DNA of 64,000 bases from Oscillospiraceae bacterium (lineage in GTDB: Bacteria > Bacillota > Clostridia > Oscillospirales > Ruminococcaceae): positions 60,780 through 124,779 of the forward strand of contig JALEJQ010000017.1 of the NCBI GenBank assembly GCA_022769565.1. The letters are read 5' to 3'. Shown one piece after another: positions 8,624-17,819 of the stretch. The notes beneath the pieces were generated by a model. The model had not been told where the DNA came from. It saw nothing but the letters and a program-made list of their open reading frames with translations, and searched no databases. A program made the position numbers and the translations under genes. Every line of letters begins with the position of its first letter. Position 1 is the first letter of the stretch.

Positions 8624-10978
8624 TCAGAGCTTCCAAAGCTCCTCAGCATACTGTGTTACGGTTCTGTCGGAGGAGAACTTGCCGCTGTTTGCAATATTCA
8701 TCCAGCACTTCTTAGCAAATACTTCTCTGTTCTTGTAGTCATAAAGGGCACGGAGCTTTGTATCCACATATCCCTCAAGGTCTGCAAGAAGGAAGTAATT
8801 ATCGGGCTTGTGCCAGCTTGTGCCGTTGATAAGGGCGTTGAAAAGCTCGCCGAACATTCCGGTGTCGCCGTCGTTGAAGGTGCCGTCAACAAGGGTATTG
8901 ATAACTCTTTTTACTCTCTCGTTGGTGTAGTATATCTTCTCCTTGGGCTTGTAGTTAGGCTTTATCTTCTCAATTTCTTCAACACGGCAGCCGAAGATAT
9001 ACTCGTTCTCCCAGCCTGCCTCGTCTACTATTTCAACGTTTGCGCCGTCGTAGGTGCCGAGGGTAACTGCGCCGTTGAGCATGAACTTCATATTGCCCGT
9101 GCCGCTTGCTTCAAGACCTGCTGTGGAGATCTGCTCGGAAATGTCTGCCGCAGGAATGAGCTTTTCTGCGTAGGAAACGTTGTAATTCTGAACAAAGATG
9201 ACTTTCAGCTTATCCCTTGTGTCGGGGTCATTGTTAACAAGGTTTGCCACCTCGTTGATATACTTGATGATGCCCTTTGCTCGTCTGTAAGCAGGAGCAG
9301 CCTTTGCGCCGAAAATAAATGCGGTAGGCTGCAGGTCGGGCAGCTTATTCTCCTTGATCTGGAAGTAAAGATCCATAATGGAGAACGCATTAAGAAGCTG
9401 ACGCTTGTATTCGTGCAGACGCTTTACCTGGATATCGAAAACAAAGTCGGGACTTAAAAGCACACCCTCGTTCTTTGCGATATAGTCGCAGAGCTGCTGC
9501 TTCTTGGTCTTCTTTATCTCCATAAAGCGGTTTATTGTGTCGTGGTCGTCAACGAACTTTTCAAGCTGCTTCAGCTCGGACAGGTCTGTTATCCAGCCGT
9601 CGCCGATCTTTTCGGTGATAAGGGAAGAAAGCTCCTGATTGCAAAGTCCAAGCCAGCGTCTTGGTGTGATGCCGTTTGTCTTGTTCTGGAAACGCTCGGG
9701 GAATATCTCATACCATTCCTTGAGAACATCGTTTTTCAGTATATCCGTGTGGAGCTGTGCAACGCCGTTGGTGTGGGAGGATGCGAATATAGCCATTCTT
9801 GCCATATGGATCCTGTCGCCGTCAACGATGAGCTTCCGGTTTATCTGATTTTCGGTCTGACCGATAGAAGCAAGGTACTTCTTCAAATGCTCGTTGATAA
9901 GAAGGATTATTTCGTAAATTGTGGGAAGAACGCTCTTGAAAAGATCAACGTTCCACTTCTCCAGAGCCTCAGCCATAACGGTGTGGTTGGTGTAGTTGCA
10001 GGTCTGCTGCGCAATGTCAAAGGCTTCCTTGAAGGACATACCCTCTTTGAACATAAAAATTCTGATAAGCTCGGGGATAGCAACCGTGGGGTGGGTATCG
10101 TTGAGCTGGAGAGCGTAGCACTTTGCAAACTGTGAGAAATCGCTGCCGTGCTTTTCCTTGTAGCTGCGTATTATATCCTGTATCGAAGCGGAAACAAAGA
10201 AATACTGCTGCTTCAATCTCAGACGCAGACCCTTTTCGTAGTTATCGTTAGGATAGAGAACGTTTGAAATAGCTTCTGCAAGGATAGTGCTTTCCGAAGC
10301 CTTTTCGTAATCCTGTCTGTCGAATGCGCCGAAATCAAAGCCCTTCACGGGTTCAGACTGCCACAGACGAAGTGTGTTTACAGCCTTTCCGCCGTAGCCG
10401 ATGATAGGCGTATCGTAGGGAACAGCCATAACGGACTGGTCGGCAAAATCAACTCTTACAGCGTCCTTTTCGCATCTTACGCTCCAGGCGTCGCCGAAAG
10501 CGAGCCAGTCATCTGCGCTTTCCTGCTGGAAGCCGCCGCCGATAGACTGCTTGAACAGACCGTAACGGTATCTTATGCCGTAGCCGTTAAGGGGAATGTC
10601 GCAGGTAGCTGCGGAATCAAGGAAGCAGGCTGCAAGTCTGCCCAGACCGCCGTTTCCGAGAGCTGCGTCCTCAACCTCTTCAAGGCAGGAGATGTCCACG
10701 CCGTTTTCAGCAAATATTTCCTTTGCTTCATCAAGAAGACCTGCGCAGTAAAGGTTGTTGAACACCGCACGGCCCATAAGGAACTCTGCGGAAAGGTAGT
10801 AAGCCCTTCTGCCCTCGCCGTGTCTTTTCTCTGTTTCGTTCCAGAGGGGGATAATATCGCTCATAACCGCTCTTGAAACTGCGTTATGGAGCTGCTTGAC
10901 GGAAGCGTGTTTCATATCCGTTCTTCCGTCTGTCATAAGGTTGTCGCTTATTTTGGCAAAAAACTGTGCTTTATCCAT
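8624..10978 (-). CDS. glgP: Glycogen/starch phosphorylase (GT35)
   Basis: RRAYYLSAEFLMGRAVFNNL, NGGLGRLAACFLDS, FVDFADQSV, EASGTGNMKFMLNGAVTLGTYDGANVEI. Confidence 0.97.
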   Translation of the reverse strand: MDKAQFFAKISDNLMTDGRTDMKHASVKQLHNAVSRAVMSDIIPLWNETEKRHGEGRRAYYLSAEFLMGRAVFNNLYCAGLLDEAKEIFAENGVDISCLEEVEDAALGNGGLGRLAACFLDSAATCDIPLNGYGIRYRYGLFKQSIGGGFQQESADDWLAFGDAWSVRCEKDAVRVDFADQSVMAVPYDTPIIGYGGKAVNTLRLWQSEPVKGFDFGAFDRQDYEKASESTILAEAISNVLYPNDNYEKGLRLRLKQQYFFVSASIQDIIRSYKEKHGSDFSQFAKCYALQLNDTHPTVAIPELIRIFMFKEGMSFKEAFDIAQQTCNYTNHTVMAEALEKWNVDLFKSVLPTIYEIILLINEHLKKYLASIGQTENQINRKLIVDGDRIHMARMAIFASSHTNGVAQLHTDILKNDVLKEWYEIFPERFQNKTNGITPRRWLGLCNQELSSLITEKIGDGWITDLSELKQLEKFVDDHDTINRFMEIKKTKKQQLCDYIAKNEGVLLSPDFVFDIQVKRLHEYKRQLLNAFSIMDLYFQIKENKLPDLQPTAFIFGAKAAPAYRRAKGIIKYINEVANLVNNDPDTRDKLKVIFVQNYNVSYAEKLIPAADISEQISTAGLEASGTGNMKFMLNGAVTLGTYDGANVEIVDEAGWENEYIFGCRVEEIEKIKPNYKPKEKIYYTNERVKRVINTLVDGTFNDGDTGMFGELFNALINGTSWHKPDNYFLLADLEGYVDTKLRALYDYKNREVFAKKCWMNIANSGKFSSDRTVTQYAEELWKL

Positions 10979-11170
10979 AAAACTGACCTCTTTTCAATAG
11001 AATGGGGTGCAAACATACATATATATTTTATCACATATTATTAAAAAATGCAACATTCGCTGTGTTTTATTTTAATGAATTACAGCAAAAATATATGAAA
11101 ACGGGACGGAAGACCCGTCCCATACAATATTTGGAATAAAAAACGCACTTTAAAAACGGCTTTTCCGTCA

Positions 11171-12871
11171 TTAATAACGTTTTCTGCGGTTTGAACGTCC
11201 GTCCTTGCCGTTTCTGCCGGATTTTCCGCCGTCACGCCTTCTGCCGCCGCTGCGGAAGTCCTTTTCTCCGCTGTAGTCGGCACCTTTGCCCTCGTAGAGC
11301 TTCACCTTTATCTTCTGACCGTTTATTTTTGTGCCTGTCATTGCGTCAAGGATATGCTCCTTGTCCGCTTCGGGCACCTCCACGGTGGTGAAACGGTCGT
11401 AAATATCAATTTTGCCGAAATTTTTGCCCGTCATACCCGTTGCGTCAACAAGTGCGCCCAGGATAAAGTTAGGCGCTATCCTGTTCTGCCTGCCGAGAGA
11501 AATCTCTATCTTGACGGACTTGCCCTTTCCGCCGCTGTCCTTGGTGCGGAACACAGGCTTGATAAATTCGGGAACGGTGCGTGTTTCCTTTGATATTCTC
11601 ATGCCGAGAAGTGTGGCAGCAACCTGTTCGGCGGTAAAGCCTTCGCTCATAAGCTTTTCAAGCTGATACTCACCGTCTGCATACTTGCCCGATCCGATGT
11701 AGGTCTTTACCTTGTCAAGAACACGGTCGGTCTTTTTGGCGATAACATCATCTCTTGTAGGCAGGTCGCAGCGTATGATGTCCGCCTTGGTGAAGCGTGC
11801 AATATCCTTAAGCTCCATAGCCTGCTTTCTGCCGCTTATGATAGTGTAGGCACAGCCTGTTTTGCCTGCTCTGCCCGTTCTGCCGATACGGTGTATATAA
11901 TATTCGTTGTCCTGGGGAATATCATAGTTAAAAACAGCGTCAACATCGTCAACGTCAATACCTCTTGCGGCAACGTCCGTTGCGATAAGAATGTTCAGCC
12001 TGCCGCTGCGGAAGGCGTTAAGCACCTGTGTGCGGCTCTGCTGCTTCATATCCCCGTGAAGTCCTGCTGCCCTGAAGCCCTTTGCAACAAGCTCTTCGGT
12101 AAGCTCGTCGACCATATGCTTGGTGTTGCAGAAAACCATTGACAGCTTAGGCTCAAAGGCAAGAAGAAGCATCTGCAGAGCGTCCGTCTTTCTTCCCATT
12201 GGCACTTCGTAATAAAACTGTGCAACGCTTTCAACGGTGCGTGACTTCTGCTCAACGCCCACCACTACGGGGTCACGCTGATATTCGCTTGTTATAGCCA
12301 TTATCTGGGGCGGCATGGTTGCGGAGAAAAGAACCGTCTGACGCTCCTCGGGAACGTACTGCAGTATTTCCTCAATATCCTCACGGAAACCCATATTCAG
12401 CATCTCGTCCGCTTCGTCAAGAATTATGGTGCGCAGGCAGTCAAGGTGCAGTGTATGGCGGCGGATATGATCCATAACACGACCGGGAGTGCCTACGATA
12501 ATGTTTGCGCCCTTTTTAAGCTGTGTTATCTGACGTTCAATGTCCGCTCCGCCGTAGATCGCACAGGGCTTTACATAGGGCAGATACGCCGAAAACTTGC
12601 ACAGCTCCTCACAAGCCTGCATTGCAAGCTCACGGGTGGGGCAGAGTATAAGTACCTGAACGCTGCGCTGCATTTCCCTGTCAATTGAAGCTGCCGCAGG
12701 CAGACCGAAAGCTGCGGTCTTGCCCGTTCCCGTCTGGGAGCGTCCAACAACGTCCCTGCCCTGCAAAAGCAGGGGAATGGCCTTAGCCTGAATTTCCGTA
12801 GCCTCCTCGTATCCGATTTCAGCAACGGCACGGAGTATCTCCTCCGGCAATCCGAGTTCGTTAAAAAGCAT
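11171..12871 (-). CDS. DEAD-box RNA helicase with C-terminal RNA-binding domain (CsdA/DeaD-like)
   Basis: GRSQTGTGKTAAF, VGTPGRVMDHI, LDEADEMLNMGF, SATMPP, HRIGRTGRAGK; C-terminal DbpA-like fold and RG/K-rich tail. Start set to MLFNELGLPEEIL at 12871. Confidence 0.93.
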   Translation of the reverse strand: MLFNELGLPEEILRAVAEIGYEEATEIQAKAIPLLLQGRDVVGRSQTGTGKTAAFGLPAAASIDREMQRSVQVLILCPTRELAMQACEELCKFSAYLPYVKPCAIYGGADIERQITQLKKGANIIVGTPGRVMDHIRRHTLHLDCLRTIILDEADEMLNMGFREDIEEILQYVPEERQTVLFSATMPPQIMAITSEYQRDPVVVGVEQKSRTVESVAQFYYEVPMGRKTDALQMLLLAFEPKLSMVFCNTKHMVDELTEELVAKGFRAAGLHGDMKQQSRTQVLNAFRSGRLNILIATDVAARGIDVDDVDAVFNYDIPQDNEYYIHRIGRTGRAGKTGCAYTIISGRKQAMELKDIARFTKADIIRCDLPTRDDVIAKKTDRVLDKVKTYIGSGKYADGEYQLEKLMSEGFTAEQVAATLLGMRISKETRTVPEFIKPVFRTKDSGGKGKSVKIEISLGRQNRIAPNFILGALVDATGMTGKNFGKIDIYDRFTTVEVPEADKEHILDAMTGTKINGQKIKVKLYEGKGADYSGEKDFRSGGRRRDGGKSGRNGKDGRSNRRKRY

Positions 12872-13198
12872 AAATGATTCCTTTCCGAATAGCGCTGTGC
12901 ATACGTTCGGAATGGCTATACGAACTCTGCTCTGCGCCGACATTTGTTTTCATTTTTGGGGGAACGTTCTAATATTACTTTACAGTTTTCCCCGAAATAC
13001 AGAAAATAATTATATCACGCCCCGAAGTTTAAAGTCAATTGATTAATTGTGTACGGCGTTTTATTCGGGATGTTGTACAAAATCAATAAAAATCGTGAGT
13101 ATATTTTGGAGCAAAAGCAAAACACCCTCTTTTTACTGCAAAGTGCAAAAAAATTTCCTGCTTAATCGTTTGAAATTGTGAATTTTTTTAATACCCCC

Positions 13199-13227
13199 TT
13201 GAAATAGCCTGCGGTAAATGTTAGAAT
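13199..13227 (+). promoter_or_regulatory. Sigma-A-type promoter of GH94 gene
   Basis: TTGAAA (13199-13204), 17-nt spacer, TAGAAT (13222-13227). Confidence 0.75.
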
Positions 13228-13302
13228 GTAGTTGTATGCAGACCGGCTTTGTTTTTGTGCCGGCTTTCAGCTATTATAATATAATTTAAGGAGCGTGTTC
13301 CA

Positions 13303-15699
13303 ATGAACTACGGACATTTCGACCTTGATAAAAAGGAATATGTCATCACTAACCCCGAAACTCCCGCCCCTTGGGCAAACTACCTCGGTTCTCCCGAATA
13401 CGGCGCAATCATTTCCAATAACGCAGGCGGCTACAGCTTCGTAAAGAGCGGCGCAAACGGCCGTGTTATCCGTTACCGCTTCAATTCCGTTGCAGCAGAC
13501 CAGCCGGGACGTTATGTTTATATCAAGGACGGCGAAACAGGTGAATTCTGGTCCGCTTCCTGGGCTCCCGTATGCAAGCCCCTTGACGAATATAAGAGCG
13601 AATGCCGCCACGGTACCGCTTATACCGTTATCAGCTCGGAATATAAGAAGATAAAGTCCGAGGTTACCTATTACGTTCCCAAGGACGCTACATATGAAGT
13701 ATGGGCAGCTAAGATAACCAACACCGACAGCAAGCCCAGAAAGCTCTCCGTTACAGGCTACTGCGAATTCGTAAACGATAACAACTATGAGCAGGATCAG
13801 GTAAACCTCCAGTACACCCTCTTTATCACACGCACCTACTTCAAGGGTAACTTCATCCTCCAGAAGCAGAACGAGATCTTCAAGAACCCCGACAACGAAC
13901 GTTTCCTCGGTCTTGCAAGAGCTGACGTTTCCGCTTACTGCGGCGACCGTGACGCTTTCGTAGGCTCTTACAGAAGCTACGCTAACCCCAAGGGCATTGA
14001 GGACGGTCTTAAGGGTCAGCTCAACTACAACACCAACTCCTGCGGCGCTCTCCAGAGCGACATTGTTCTGCAGCCCGGCGAAACTAAGGAGCTTACCTAT
14101 ATCCTCGGTCAGAAGCCCGAAGCAAAGGCTGCCGAGATCATCGCAAAGTATCAGCAGCCCGGCGTTGTTGAAGCAGAGGTTGAGGAGCTTAAGAATTACT
14201 GGCATGAAAAGCTGGGCAATTTCCAGGTAAACACTCCCGATGCAGATTTCAACAACATGATCAACGTCTGGAACGCTTACAACTGCTTCATCACCTTCAT
14301 CTGGTCAAGAGCAGCTTCCTTCCAGTACTGCGGTCTGAGAAACGGCTTCGGCTACCGTGATACCGTTCAGGACAATCAGGGTATTATCCACCTTGCTCCC
14401 GAAATGGCTAAGAAGCAGATCGAATTTATGCTTTCCGCACAGGTAACAAACGGCGCAGGTCTGCCTCTTGTTAAGTATACTCATAACGCAGGTCATGAGA
14501 ACCACCCCGATGAGAACGACGAGAACACGGCTTACGCAAAGGAAACGGGACATCCTTCCTACCGTGCAGACGACGCTCTCTGGCTCTTCCCCACAGTTTA
14601 CAAGTACATTTCCGAAAGCGGAGATATTGCATTCCTTGACGAAGAAATTTTCTATGCTAACGACGGCGAAAAGGGTACGGTTTACGACCACCTTAAGAGA
14701 GCTATAATGTTCTCCATGAACCACCTCGGCAACCACGGTATGCCTGCAGGTCTCCACGCTGACTGGAACGACTGTCTCCGTCTTGGCAAGAAGGGCGAAT
14801 CCACCTTCGTTGCATTCCAGCTTGTTTACGCAGTAAAGATACTCAGAAGCTATGCAGAGCTTAAGAACGACACAGAGTACGTTAAGTACCTTGACGAGGT
14901 CAAGGCAAAGCTTGACGAGATACTGAGCGCTTGCTGGAACGAGGACAGATGGATCAGAGGCTACAAGGAAGACGGCACCGTTATTGGTCAGAGAACCGAT
15001 CCCGAGGCAAATATGTGGCTCAATCCCCAGTCCTGGTCCGTTATTTCCGGCTTTGCAAGCAAGGAACAGGCTGAAAAGGCTATGGACAGCGTAGAAAGAG
15101 AGCTTAACACTCCTTACGGCGCAATGGTTATGTATCCTCCTTACGTTGAACACGGCTTTGACGGCGCTCTTATGCAGTGCTTCAATAAGTGCACAAAGGA
15201 AAACGCAGGTATCTTCTCTCAGCCTCAGGGCTGGCTCATCCTTGCTGAATCCCTCCTTGGTCACGGCAACCGTGCATATAAATACTGGAAGGAAGCAGCT
15301 CCCGCAACCTATAACGACAACGCAGAACACAGATGCCTTGAACCTTACGTTTACGGTCAGTTCGTAGAAGGCAAGGACAGCCCCTTCGCAGGCCGTGCGC
15401 ACGTTCACTGGCTCACAGGTACAGCTTCCACCGTTATGGTAGGTACAGTTGAGGGTATCCTCGGTATGAGACCTAACGCAGAGGGACTTGTAGTATCTCC
15501 TTCCATTCCTTCCGAGTGGGAAAGCTACACCGTTGAAAAGACATTCAGAGGAAAGAAGCTGAATATGACCTTCAACAACCCCGACCATAAGGAAAGCGGC
15601 GTTAAGTCGGTAGTCCTCAACGGCGAAACACTTGAAGGCAACCTTATCCCTGCAGCAAAGCTGAAGGACGTTAACGAAGTTGTTGTAACACTGGGCTAA
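13303..15699 (+). CDS. Cellobiose phosphorylase-type GH94 glycoside phosphorylase
   Basis: MNYGHFDLDKKEYVITNPETPAPWANYLGS...QYCGLRNGFGYRDTVQDNQGI...ADWNDCLRLG...GRAHVHWLTGTASTV; no signal peptide. Confidence 0.93.
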   Translation: MNYGHFDLDKKEYVITNPETPAPWANYLGSPEYGAIISNNAGGYSFVKSGANGRVIRYRFNSVAADQPGRYVYIKDGETGEFWSASWAPVCKPLDEYKSECRHGTAYTVISSEYKKIKSEVTYYVPKDATYEVWAAKITNTDSKPRKLSVTGYCEFVNDNNYEQDQVNLQYTLFITRTYFKGNFILQKQNEIFKNPDNERFLGLARADVSAYCGDRDAFVGSYRSYANPKGIEDGLKGQLNYNTNSCGALQSDIVLQPGETKELTYILGQKPEAKAAEIIAKYQQPGVVEAEVEELKNYWHEKLGNFQVNTPDADFNNMINVWNAYNCFITFIWSRAASFQYCGLRNGFGYRDTVQDNQGIIHLAPEMAKKQIEFMLSAQVTNGAGLPLVKYTHNAGHENHPDENDENTAYAKETGHPSYRADDALWLFPTVYKYISESGDIAFLDEEIFYANDGEKGTVYDHLKRAIMFSMNHLGNHGMPAGLHADWNDCLRLGKKGESTFVAFQLVYAVKILRSYAELKNDTEYVKYLDEVKAKLDEILSACWNEDRWIRGYKEDGTVIGQRTDPEANMWLNPQSWSVISGFASKEQAEKAMDSVERELNTPYGAMVMYPPYVEHGFDGALMQCFNKCTKENAGIFSQPQGWLILAESLLGHGNRAYKYWKEAAPATYNDNAEHRCLEPYVYGQFVEGKDSPFAGRAHVHWLTGTASTVMVGTVEGILGMRPNAEGLVVSPSIPSEWESYTVEKTFRGKKLNMTFNNPDHKESGVKSVVLNGETLEGNLIPAAKLKDVNEVVVTLG

Positions 15700-15720
15700 G
15701 CTGTAACAGAATATAAAACA

Positions 15721-15757
15721 ACAGACCCATCGGCGCTTGATTTGCCGATGGGTCTGT
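15721..15757 (+). terminator. Terminator of GH94 gene
   Basis: ACAGACCCATCGGC...GCCGATGGGTCTGT followed by T-rich run. Confidence 0.8.
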
Positions 15758-15891
15758 TATTTGTGCTTTTTCTCCAATAACAATGGATAAAAGCGTAAAA
15801 TTAACACATTGTTAACCCCTGCCTTTATTCATAGTGTTATACTGAATAACAATGCAGGGTTTATAATTATATAGAAAAGGAGTAATTCGCA

Positions 15892-16884
15892 ATGAATGCT
15901 ATCGAAGAAAAAGATGCCGACCCGAAAATTGCGATAATCAGTGAAGAAAGCATACGAAATAAGATATATATTATCAGAGGACAGCAGGTTATGCTCGATT
16001 TTGAGCTTGCCGAACTGTACGGTTATGAAACAAAGAGATTTAACGAACAGATAAAAAATAATATTGACAGATTTGATGATGATTTCAGATTTCAGCTTAC
16101 AAAAAACGAGTTTGAAAGTTTGAGGTCGAAAAAATCGACCTCAAGTTGGGGCGGCACAAGATATTTACCATATGCTTTCACAGAGCAAGGAATATATATG
16201 GTGATGACGGTACTTAAAGGAACTCTTGCTGTAGAACAAAGCAAGGCACTTATCAGAATTTTCAAAAAGATGAAGGACTACATTGCCTCCAATCAGCAAT
16301 TGGTCGGTGATAAACCATTACAGGCGCTTGCTATGCAGCTGGTACGAAACACCAACGAAATTGCAGAAATAAAAAACGACATGGTAAGAAAATCAGATTT
16401 GCCCGAAATCATCCGCAGTTTTGGTTTTTCAGAAGCTAAATGTGAATACCTGATTTTAAACGGCGAAACCGTTGAGGCGGCAGTTGCTTACAGAACTATA
16501 TACAGTCGGGCAAAGGAATCTATCTGCATAATTGATAACTATATTGATATTAAAACATTGTATTTATTGAATGATATTAGTGCTGATGTGACTGTAACAA
16601 TATTCAGTGATAATGTTGGGAACAGACTTCGTTTAAATGATTATAATTTATTTGCGGCAGAGTATCCTTCGATCAATATTAATTTCAAGAAGACCGGAGG
16701 TATTATACACGACAGATATATAATTCTTGATTATGAAAAACCGACAGAGCAAATTTACCATTGCGGAGCATCGTCCAAGGATGCAGGAAACAGGGTTACG
16801 ACTATTTCTAAATTAACAGATAGCGCTATGTGCCATCCACTGATCAACAATTTAATGCTCAACCGACCGATTGTGTTAAATTGA
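15892..16884 (+). CDS. ORF6N-domain protein with PLD-like C-terminal region
   Basis: N-term IRNKIYIIRGQQVMLDFELAELYGYETKRFNEQIKNNIDRFDDDFRFQLTKNE (ORF6N); C-term SICIIDNYIDIKTLYLL...IHDRYIILDY...YHCGASSKDAGNRV. Confidence 0.8.
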   Translation: MNAIEEKDADPKIAIISEESIRNKIYIIRGQQVMLDFELAELYGYETKRFNEQIKNNIDRFDDDFRFQLTKNEFESLRSKKSTSSWGGTRYLPYAFTEQGIYMVMTVLKGTLAVEQSKALIRIFKKMKDYIASNQQLVGDKPLQALAMQLVRNTNEIAEIKNDMVRKSDLPEIIRSFGFSEAKCEYLILNGETVEAAVAYRTIYSRAKESICIIDNYIDIKTLYLLNDISADVTVTIFSDNVGNRLRLNDYNLFAAEYPSININFKKTGGIIHDRYIILDYEKPTEQIYHCGASSKDAGNRVTTISKLTDSAMCHPLINNLMLNRPIVLN

Positions 16885-16887
16885 AAA

Positions 16888-16967
16888 GCAGCAGCACCCG
16901 ATTATTTAGGAAAAAGCTGAAAATGTATTAATCAGCGTTCCTTAAAATGTTGGGGTGCTGCTGTTTT
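16888..16967. terminator. Long hairpin between convergent ORF6N gene and tatD
   Basis: AGCAGCACCC...GGGGTGCTGCT with T-rich flanks between convergent genes. Confidence 0.6.
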
Positions 16968-16982
16968 ATATTTTTGCCTTTT

Positions 16983-17753
16983 TTACTTCATTCGCTCAAA
17001 AAGCCGAAGCGTATTTGCCATTGTCGTTTCGGCAACGGTCTCGGGAGAAACCTCTTTTATTTCCGCTATCTTATCTATGACACGGGTTATCATACTGCTG
17101 TCGCAGCGCTTGCCTCTGTACGGCTCGGGTGCCATATAGGGGCAGTCGGTCTCCAGCATAAGTCTGTCAAGAGGAATGACCTTCACCGCCTCCACCGCCT
17201 TCCGTGCGTTTTTAAAGGTAAGAACTCCCGTAAAGCTGATATTCATTCCAAGCTCCAGCACCTGCCTTGCCGTTTCAGCAGAGCCGGAAAAGCAGTGCAT
17301 CACGCCCTTGACCCTGCCCCGTCTGCGGAGAATGTTCATTGTGTCCTCCGTTGCGTCACGGGAATGAATTATTACGGGAAGTCCCGATCTTTCCGCAAGG
17401 TCAAGCTGTTCCTCAAAAAAGCGTATCTGCAATTCACGGTCAAAGCCCTCATAGTGGTAATCAAGACCTATCTCCCCTATTGCAACGACCTTGGGATTTG
17501 CCGTCCAGAACTCAACTTTGGAAAGGTAGCCATCCGGCGTGTCGGGAGCGTCCTCGGGGTGTACTCCTACGGCGGCATACACAAAGGGGTATTTTTCCGC
17601 AAGGTCAACGGAAAACTGCGACCGTTCAAGGGAACAGCCGATATTTACGATATTCCGCACCCCGTTTTCGTGCAGACGGTCAAGCAGCTCGTCCCTGTCT
17701 ATGTCAAACTGTTCATCGTCGTAATGTGCGTGGGAATCTATATATGTGAGCAT
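16983..17753 (-). CDS. tatD: TatD-family hydrolase
   Basis: MLTYIDSHAHYDDEQFD...AIGEIGLDYHYE...PVIIHSRDA...VMHCFSGS...LETDCPYMAPEPYRGKR. Confidence 0.93.
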   Translation of the reverse strand: MLTYIDSHAHYDDEQFDIDRDELLDRLHENGVRNIVNIGCSLERSQFSVDLAEKYPFVYAAVGVHPEDAPDTPDGYLSKVEFWTANPKVVAIGEIGLDYHYEGFDRELQIRFFEEQLDLAERSGLPVIIHSRDATEDTMNILRRRGRVKGVMHCFSGSAETARQVLELGMNISFTGVLTFKNARKAVEAVKVIPLDRLMLETDCPYMAPEPYRGKRCDSSMITRVIDKIAEIKEVSPETVAETTMANTLRLFERMK

Positions 17754-17819
17754 TTCTTCCTCCTGTTAAAAATTCTGCGAAGCAGTTTTGCTCCGCAGAA
17801 TCAAGTGTTTTATAGTTTT

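Noticed and set aside
13267-15588. Long minus-strand ORFs (13267-14205, 14305-15588)
   Set aside because: Antisense to the GH94 gene; composition typical of shadow ORFs in codon-biased genes.
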